Of a stretch of DNA of 64,000 nt, positions 58,101 to 64,000 are shown one piece after another. A program made the translations under genes and the position numbers. This stretch comes from Muscardinus avellanarius. Taxonomy: Eukaryota; Chordata; Mammalia; Rodentia; Gliridae. Each line of letters opens with the position of its first letter. Position 1 is the first letter of the stretch. Below the pieces are notes generated by a model. It did no database searches. It was not told where the DNA came from and saw only the letters and a list, made by a program, of their open reading frames with translations. The DNA is taken from contig OY726569.1 of the NCBI GenBank assembly GCA_963383645.1, positions 78,090,135-78,154,134 of the forward strand. Reading direction: 5' to 3'.

Positions 58101-59470
58101 TCACTGTGGCTAATCTGAAAATGTTATCGTTGTTGTTATTGTTATTTGGTTGTGGGGTTGAACCCAGGACATTCTACCTCCAAGCTTCACCCCTGGCTCT
58201 TTTTTATTTTTATTTTTATTAAATACTGGGGATTGAACCCAGAGGCATTCTACCTCTGAGCTACCACCCCCGCTTTTTGTGGTACCAGGAATTGAACCTA
58301 GGGATATTCTACCTTGAAGCTACACCCCCAGCCCTGTTTTTTATTCTTTATTTTGAAACAGGGTCTCACTAAGTTGCAGCCTAAGTAGCTAAGACTGGCC
58401 GTGAACCTGCCAACCTCCTGTCCTAGCCTCCCAAGTACTGGGATTATAAGCATGCACCACCACACCTGGTTCCCTGGCTCTTTTTATATTTTTTATTTTG
58501 GAACAGGATCTCGTTAACTTGCTGAGACTGACCTTGAACCTGTGATCCTCCTGTTTTAGCCTCAAATACTGGGCCCAGCTATAGAAAATGTTACTTTAGT
58601 ATCCTGTGGTTTGAATTTGAATTTATCTGATTTTCAGTGAGTTCAAACGCCTCTTGATGTTCTTGTTAGTTGCCTAGGTTACAGTTTCTGTGAGTTATCT
58701 GTTCATATTTCTGCCAGCTTTTCCATTTTTTAATAGTTTGTGAATTTTAGGAATGCTTCCTCTATGTTAAGTGCTGTAGTAAATAGAAAGTGTCTCTTGG
58801 TTTTGTCTCCAGGCTGTCAGTCCTGGACTCCACTTGCTTTAATGCCTCCCAGCGTGTTCCTTTGAGTTTTCTTATAGATTATCATCTGCACATGGTGACA
58901 GTTTAATTTCCTCCCTTAATCATTTTATTATAACATTGATAAGGACCTCTTGTACCACATTTAGTAGCACTGTTAGTGGACATTCTTGATGTGTTAGAAT
59001 CTTGAAAGGAACACTTTCAATGTTACCTTCCCAGTCACCTGACCACCTTATTTAAAATAAACGTCCTTAAAGCCAGGAGTGGTGGCGCACGCTTGTAATC
59101 CCCGCGCTTGGGAGGCTGAGACAGGAGGATCGCACACGTTCGAAGCCAGCCTCATCTGCTTAAGAGACCCTGTTTCCAAATAAAATATAAAATAGGTCTG
59201 GGAGTGTAGCCCGGAGGTAGAAGGCCCCTGGGTCCCATCCCTAGTACTACCAAAAAAATAAAATAAATAGGCCGGGCGTGGTGGCGCACCCTTGTAATCC
59301 CGGCGTTTGGGAGGCGGAGACAGGAGGATCGCGCTGGTTCGGAGCCAGCCTCGCTGGCTTAAGAGACCTGTTTCCACATAAAAATGTTAAAAAAATAGGT
59401 CTGGGAGTGTAGCCCGTGGGAGTGTATACCAGAGGTAGAAGGGCTTCCAGGAACCCCAGTACCACCAAAA

Positions 59471-59505
<35 letters not shown>

Positions 59506-59623
59506 ATGTCCTTAGCCGGGCGTGGTGGCGCACGCTTGTAATCCCCGTGCTTGGGAGGCTGAGACAGGAGGATTGCGCAGGTTCGAAGCCAGCCTTCTCT
59601 AGTTTAAGAGACCCTGTTTCAAA

Positions 59624-59680
<57 letters not shown>

Positions 59681-60520
59681 TGGGAGTGTAGCCCGGAGGT
59701 AGAAGGCCCCTGGGTTCCATCTCCCTGGTACCATCGAAAAATAATAATAATAAAATAAATGTCCTAGACAGAAGTGGTGGCACATGCCTATAATCCCAGT
59801 ACTTGGGAGGCTGAGACAGGAAGATTGCAGATTCTAGGAACAACTTCAGCAATTTAGTGAGACTTTGTTTCAAAATAAAAAATGAGCGGGCCTAGTGGCG
59901 TATGCTTGTAATCCCACCATTTGGGAGGCTGAGACAAGATCACAGTTCTCTGACAGCCTCAGCTATTTAGTGAGGCCCTTTACAACTCACTGAGACCCTG
60001 TTTCAAAATAAGGAATAAAAAATAGGGCTGGGGGTGTAGCTGAGAGATAGAATGTCTCTGGATTCTATCCTCAGTACGGCAAATAAATAAGTAAATAAAT
60101 AAATATGGCTGAGGTTTATTCTCCCATACCAAATAAGATAAAATAAGATACATGTTCTCCATACAGAGATATATACATCCTTGTACTCTTTACCAACCTC
60201 AATGGTTTTTTTCCTTAGTAATTGTTATCATCTAGTATATTATAGTACCATTTGTCTTCACATAAGTTTCATGAAGGCAGGAATCTTTGTTTTGTTCATT
60301 GGTGTATAAAAAAAAAAAATCAAAGAGAGCCGGGCATGGTGGCGCACGCTTGTAATTCCAGCGCTTAGAGGCTGAGACAGGAGGATCGCACGGGTTCAAA
60401 GCCACCCTCAGCTACTTAGTGAGGCTCTCAGCAACTTAGTGAGACCCTGTTTCCAAATAAAGTATAAAATAGGTCTGGGAGTATAGCCCAGAGATAGAAA
60501 AGCCCCTGGGTTCTACCCCC

Positions 60521-60568
<48 letters not shown>

Positions 60569-62329
60569 TGGTCTATTCAAAGTTTCAGATTCTTTGTGAC
60601 TGTTTTGACACCTTTATGTTTTTTTCCAGATATGTATATCTTATCTAAGTCTTAAAGCTATTGCCATATCCTCCTTATAATATTTTATTTTTAAAATCTC
60701 TGGCCAGGCATGATGGCATGAGGCCAGCCATTTCAAACTAAAAAATAAAATAGGGCTGGAGTGTAGCTCAGAGTTAAAATGCCCCTGGGTTCAATCCCCA
60801 CTACCACAAATAAAATAAAATCTTTTGTATCTAGTTATTTCCCCTTATTTAAGTCTATATTTTAATTTGTATATGTCTCTTTGCCTGGTCATTCTTGCAA
60901 AAGATATAAGGACCAACTTTTAGTTTTTTTAATTTTTCTGCCCCTCACTATGGTGTTGTTTTTATTAGTTTATTTTTATTTTCCTCTCACTTCTTTGGGT
61001 TTAGAATAATGTACTTTTTTCTTCGATTTACTACAATTACAGAGCTACCACACCCCAGCTTTTTTTTTTATGTGGTACTGAGCTTTGAACCTAGGGTGGT
61101 CCCATCTCTGGACTACCTCAGAGCTGCACCCAGGCCTAATATTTCTTTTATTCTTTATTTTTGAAACAAGGTCTCACTAAGTTGCAGAGGATCTCACTAA
61201 GTAGTTGAGGCTGTCTGGGAACCCTTGATCTCCTGTCTCAGCCTCCCAAGTAGTGGGATTACAAGCATGCACCATCATACCAAGCTCCCTATTATTTCTA
61301 CTTTTTTTTTTTCTTTTTTTGAGGGTCTGGAGATGGAATCCAGGGGCATTCGACCTCTGAGCTACACCCCCAGTCCTTTTTTATTCTTTGAAACTGGGTC
61401 TCACTGAGTTGCAGAGGGCCTCACTAAGTAGCTGAGGCTGTCTGCGAACTGTGATCCTCTGGTCTCAGCCTCCCAAACGCTGGGATTACAAGTTTGTGCC
61501 ACCACACCTGGCTTTTCCTATTTTATTTTGAAACAGGGTCTCACTAAGTTTCTGAGGGCCTCCCTTGATTGCTAAATTGCTGAGGCTGGTTTTGAATCTG
61601 AGATCTTCCTGTCAGCCTCTCAAGTACTGGGATTACAGGTGTTCACAACCACACCAGGCTCTGTATTAATGTATTTTTTTTAATATTTTGAAGCCGGGTG
61701 TGGTGGTACTTGCTTGTAATCCCAGTGTTTGTGAGACTGAGACAGGAGGATCGCACAGGTTCAAAGCCAGCTTCAGCTACTTAGTGAGGCTCTCAGAAAC
61801 TTAGAGAGACCCTGTTTCTAAATAAAGTATACAGTAGATCTGGGACTATAGCCCAGAGGTAGGAGAGCCCCTGGGTTTCACTCCCAGTACTACCCAAAAT
61901 TAAATATTTTTTTAAGCCGGGCGTAGTGGTGCATACTTGTAATCCCAGCATTTGGGAGGCTGAGACAGAAGGATTGTGATTTGTTGACAGCCTCAGCTAC
62001 TTAGTAAGGCCTTTTGCAACTCAATGAAACCCTGTTTAAAAAATAAAGTATAAAAATTAAGGCTGGGGATGTAGCTCAGAGGTAGAATACTCCTGGGTTC
62101 CATCCCTGGTATTGTAAAAAAAAAAAATTTTTTTTTTTGAAGCCGGGTGTGGTGGCACATGCTTGTAATCTCAGTACTTGGGAGTCTAAAACAGGAAGAT
62201 CACAGGTTCCAGACCAGCCCCAGAAATGTAGCAAGACCTTATTTCAAAACAAAAAATACAAAAAGGACTCTGTGTAGCTCTGAGGTAGAATGCCCTGGGT
62301 TCAGCCTCTACCCTTCTCTCTCTCTCTCT

Positions 62330-62411
<82 letters not shown>

Positions 62412-62721
62412 TGAAATGAGATCTATTTTAATATAGTGTTGAAAGCTACATATTTTTTGTAAACCAAGTGGAAGTAAAATGTACGTGTATTACATAATGA
62501 CTTGTTAATTTTCTCGGAGAGATAGTTAAATCATTCTGATTCCAGAAAATTAAAATAAACTTTCACCTATGAAGTCTCAAAGAAAGAAATTAGTCCTTTT
62601 AAGGTAGAGGTCAAGGCTAATAATTATTGTATGAAAATTGAATCAAATCACACAAATAAAGACAACTTTGTTTCTCCTCCCTCTTTCTCCTCTTCTTCTT
62701 TTTTTTTTTTCCTTTTTAAAG
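55159..62721 (+). other. DNAL1: DNAL1 intron 1
   Basis: The intron is about 7.6 kb. An ID-like tRNA-derived element lies at 56033-56105. Minus-strand SINEs: 56291-56510, 56520-56742, 57050-57225, 57622-57810, 58145-58200, 58210-58270, 58271-58475, 58476-58580, 61051-61290, 61310-61515, 61516-61660. Plus: 56766-56965, 59070-59255, 59270-59465, 59513-59740, 59768-59882, 59883-60085, 60330-60525, 60700-60810, 61692-61900, 61915-62115, 62140-62310. Microsatellites: (TA)n 59627-59677, (CA)n 60524-60562, (TC)n/(CA)n 62314-62408. Unique stretches at 55500-56030, 57226-57620, 60840-61050 and 62410-62700 show nothing recognised. The acceptor (cctttttaaag) ends at 62721. Confidence 0.8.
57811..58760 (-). 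mobile_element. Old L1 fragments, minus strand
   Basis: 57850-58110 reads like the reverse complement of the L1 3' coding region ('ggatttctctgggaaatacaactaagagtag', 'acactgtcagaatggctgggccagtttttgcttcc'). It resumes after minus-strand SINEs at about 58600-58760 ('gttcatatttctgccagcttttccattttttaatag'). Degraded. Confidence 0.6.
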
Positions 62722-62760
62722 GCAAAAGCAACAACAATTAAAGAAGCTCTAGCCAGATGG
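62722..62760 (+). CDS. DNAL1: DNAL1 exon 2
   Basis: A 39-nt exon encodes AKATTIKEALARW, flanked by AAAG| and |GTGAGTAT. It is too short for ORF detection but matches residues 2-14 of DNAL1 exactly as I know that family. Both junctions are phase 0. The following exons, with the leucine-rich repeats, lie beyond the window. Confidence 0.92.
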
Positions 62761-63152
62761 GTGAGTATATGAGTTTTTTTTTCCTTTGGAAAACCATACA
62801 GAATAATTTGGGTAGTTATTTAAATCTGATTGTTCAATACAAGGGATCCTTGTAGTTTTAGAACTGTTCAGCTATCTTGTCTGTGGTAGTGGTTCCAAGA
62901 ACTTAACACAGGTGATTAAATTGTATAAGATCTAGCTGGGTGTGGTGGAACAGGCTTGTAATCCCAGTATTTGGGAGGCTCAGATAGGAGGATCTCAGAA
63001 TCAAGGCCACCCTCAGTGACTTAGGAGACTGTTTAAAAATAAATCATAAAATAAGGCTGCGAGTATTGCTCAGAGGTAGAACACCCCTGGGTTTAATCCC
63101 TGGTACCACATATCCACACAAAAATTACATAGGACTTTAATACACACAGATG

Positions 63153-63193
<41 letters not shown>

Positions 63194-63413
63194 TAATACA
63201 TGTAAATGAGTATAAGTAAATTTGAGAAAATTTGAATAAAATAGATGGATTTTATCAATACTAATACCCTAGTTATGATATACTATAGTTTTGTAGGATA
63301 TTACTATTGGAAACTTAGCCAACTGTTCAAGAGTTTGCTCAGCTCTTTGGTTTTTGTTTTGTCTTTGCAGCACTAGGGATTGAACCAGGGCCGTGCCCCC
63401 AGCCTAAAATACC

Positions 63414-63460
<47 letters not shown>

Positions 63461-63916
63461 CTGGGGATTGAACCCAGGGTCATTGTGCTTCCAAGCTATA
63501 CCCCAGCCCTATTTCATTTTTATTTTTTTGAAACGGGGTCTCACTAGTTAATGAGAGATTCACTCTTTGCTGAGTCTGTCTTCAAACCTGTAATCCTTGT
63601 TTTGTTTTGTTTTTTTGTTTTTTGGTGGTACTGGGTAACCCTTCTACTTCCGGGCTACACTCCCAGACCTTTTTTTTTTTTTTAATTTGGGTCTCTTAAA
63701 CAGGGTCTCTTAAGCCAGCGCGGCTGGCTTCGAACCTGCGTGATCCTCCTGTCTCCGCCTCCCAAGCCCGGGGGTTACAAGTGTGTGCCACCACGCCTGG
63801 CATCAAAATCACCCTTTTTATATATGAGTGAGGACTTGCAGTATTTGTCTATCTGTGCCTGGCACATTTTACTTAAAATGATTCCTGCATGCTCACCCAC
63901 ATTGGCACAAATTATA

Positions 63917-63954
<38 letters not shown>

Positions 63955-64000
63955 CAGTACTTACTGGGATGGAGCCCAGGGGCATTCTATCTTTGAGCTA
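62761..64000 (+). other. DNAL1: DNAL1 intron 2 (partial)
   Basis: Plus-strand SINE 62935-63110; minus-strand SINEs 63459-63600, 63620-63802 and a tail from 63945 to the window end. Microsatellites: (CA)n 63155-63192, (TG)n 63415-63458, (TG)n 63919-63948. No further DNAL1 exon was recognised. Confidence 0.75.

Overview
This is a mammalian nuclear window, almost certainly from a rodent. More than half of it is built from one SINE design: a B1 (7SL-derived) head fused to an ID (tRNA-Ala-like) tail, the B1-dID architecture of the squirrel, dormouse and mountain-beaver branch (Sciuromorpha). The detailed consensus looks less like true squirrels and more like a dormouse or Aplodontia, but I cannot fix the species. 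Gene structure is exon/intron, so ORFs are exon-sized; almost all other open frames are SINE or microsatellite shadows.

The window holds the distal part of the type I acyl-CoA thioesterase cluster (ACOT; human 14q24, mouse 12) and the start of its neighbour DNAL1, all on the + strand. Three complete three-exon ACOT genes follow each other. ACOT4 has exons 2345-2804, 7890-8092 and 9534-10136 (421 aa, C-terminus SRL). An ACOT1/2/3/5-type gene has exons 18596-19052, 22080-22282 and 26410-27009 (419 aa, C-terminus AKL). ACOT6 has exons 36193-36649, 41482-41684 and 44989-45594 (421 aa, C-terminus SKI). DNAL1 follows: a coding exon 1 consisting only of ATG (55156-55158) inside a CpG island, and exon 2 (62722-62760); the rest lies beyond the window. 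The order ACOT4 - ACOT3/5-like - ACOT6 - DNAL1 matches the rodent arrangement.

The ACOT enzymes hydrolyse acyl-CoAs to free fatty acid and CoASH. The SRL and AKL tails predict peroxisomal import for the first two, while SKI in ACOT6 is a weaker, atypical signal. All three keep the Ser-Asp-His triad. The most striking feature is concerted evolution: 428 bp of exon 1 are base-for-base identical in all three genes although exons 2 and 3 are clearly diverged, and the second and third genes also share the promoter side, 899 bp identical in total.

Other structure: an exon-1-less duplicate of the ACOT4 5' region (34083-35465) upstream of ACOT6; a tandem duplication in ACOT4 intron 2; a composite array that looks like L1 5'UTR promoter monomers (14451-16560) followed by an L1 3' end; a pol-less endogenous betaretrovirus-like provirus (about 47353-50511); an orphan CpG-rich block with a full CTCF-type motif (52790-53110); and two X-box-like RFX motifs directly in front of the DNAL1 start codon. 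I saw no system outside known biology; the novelty is mainly in gene conversion, promoter sharing and local rearrangement.
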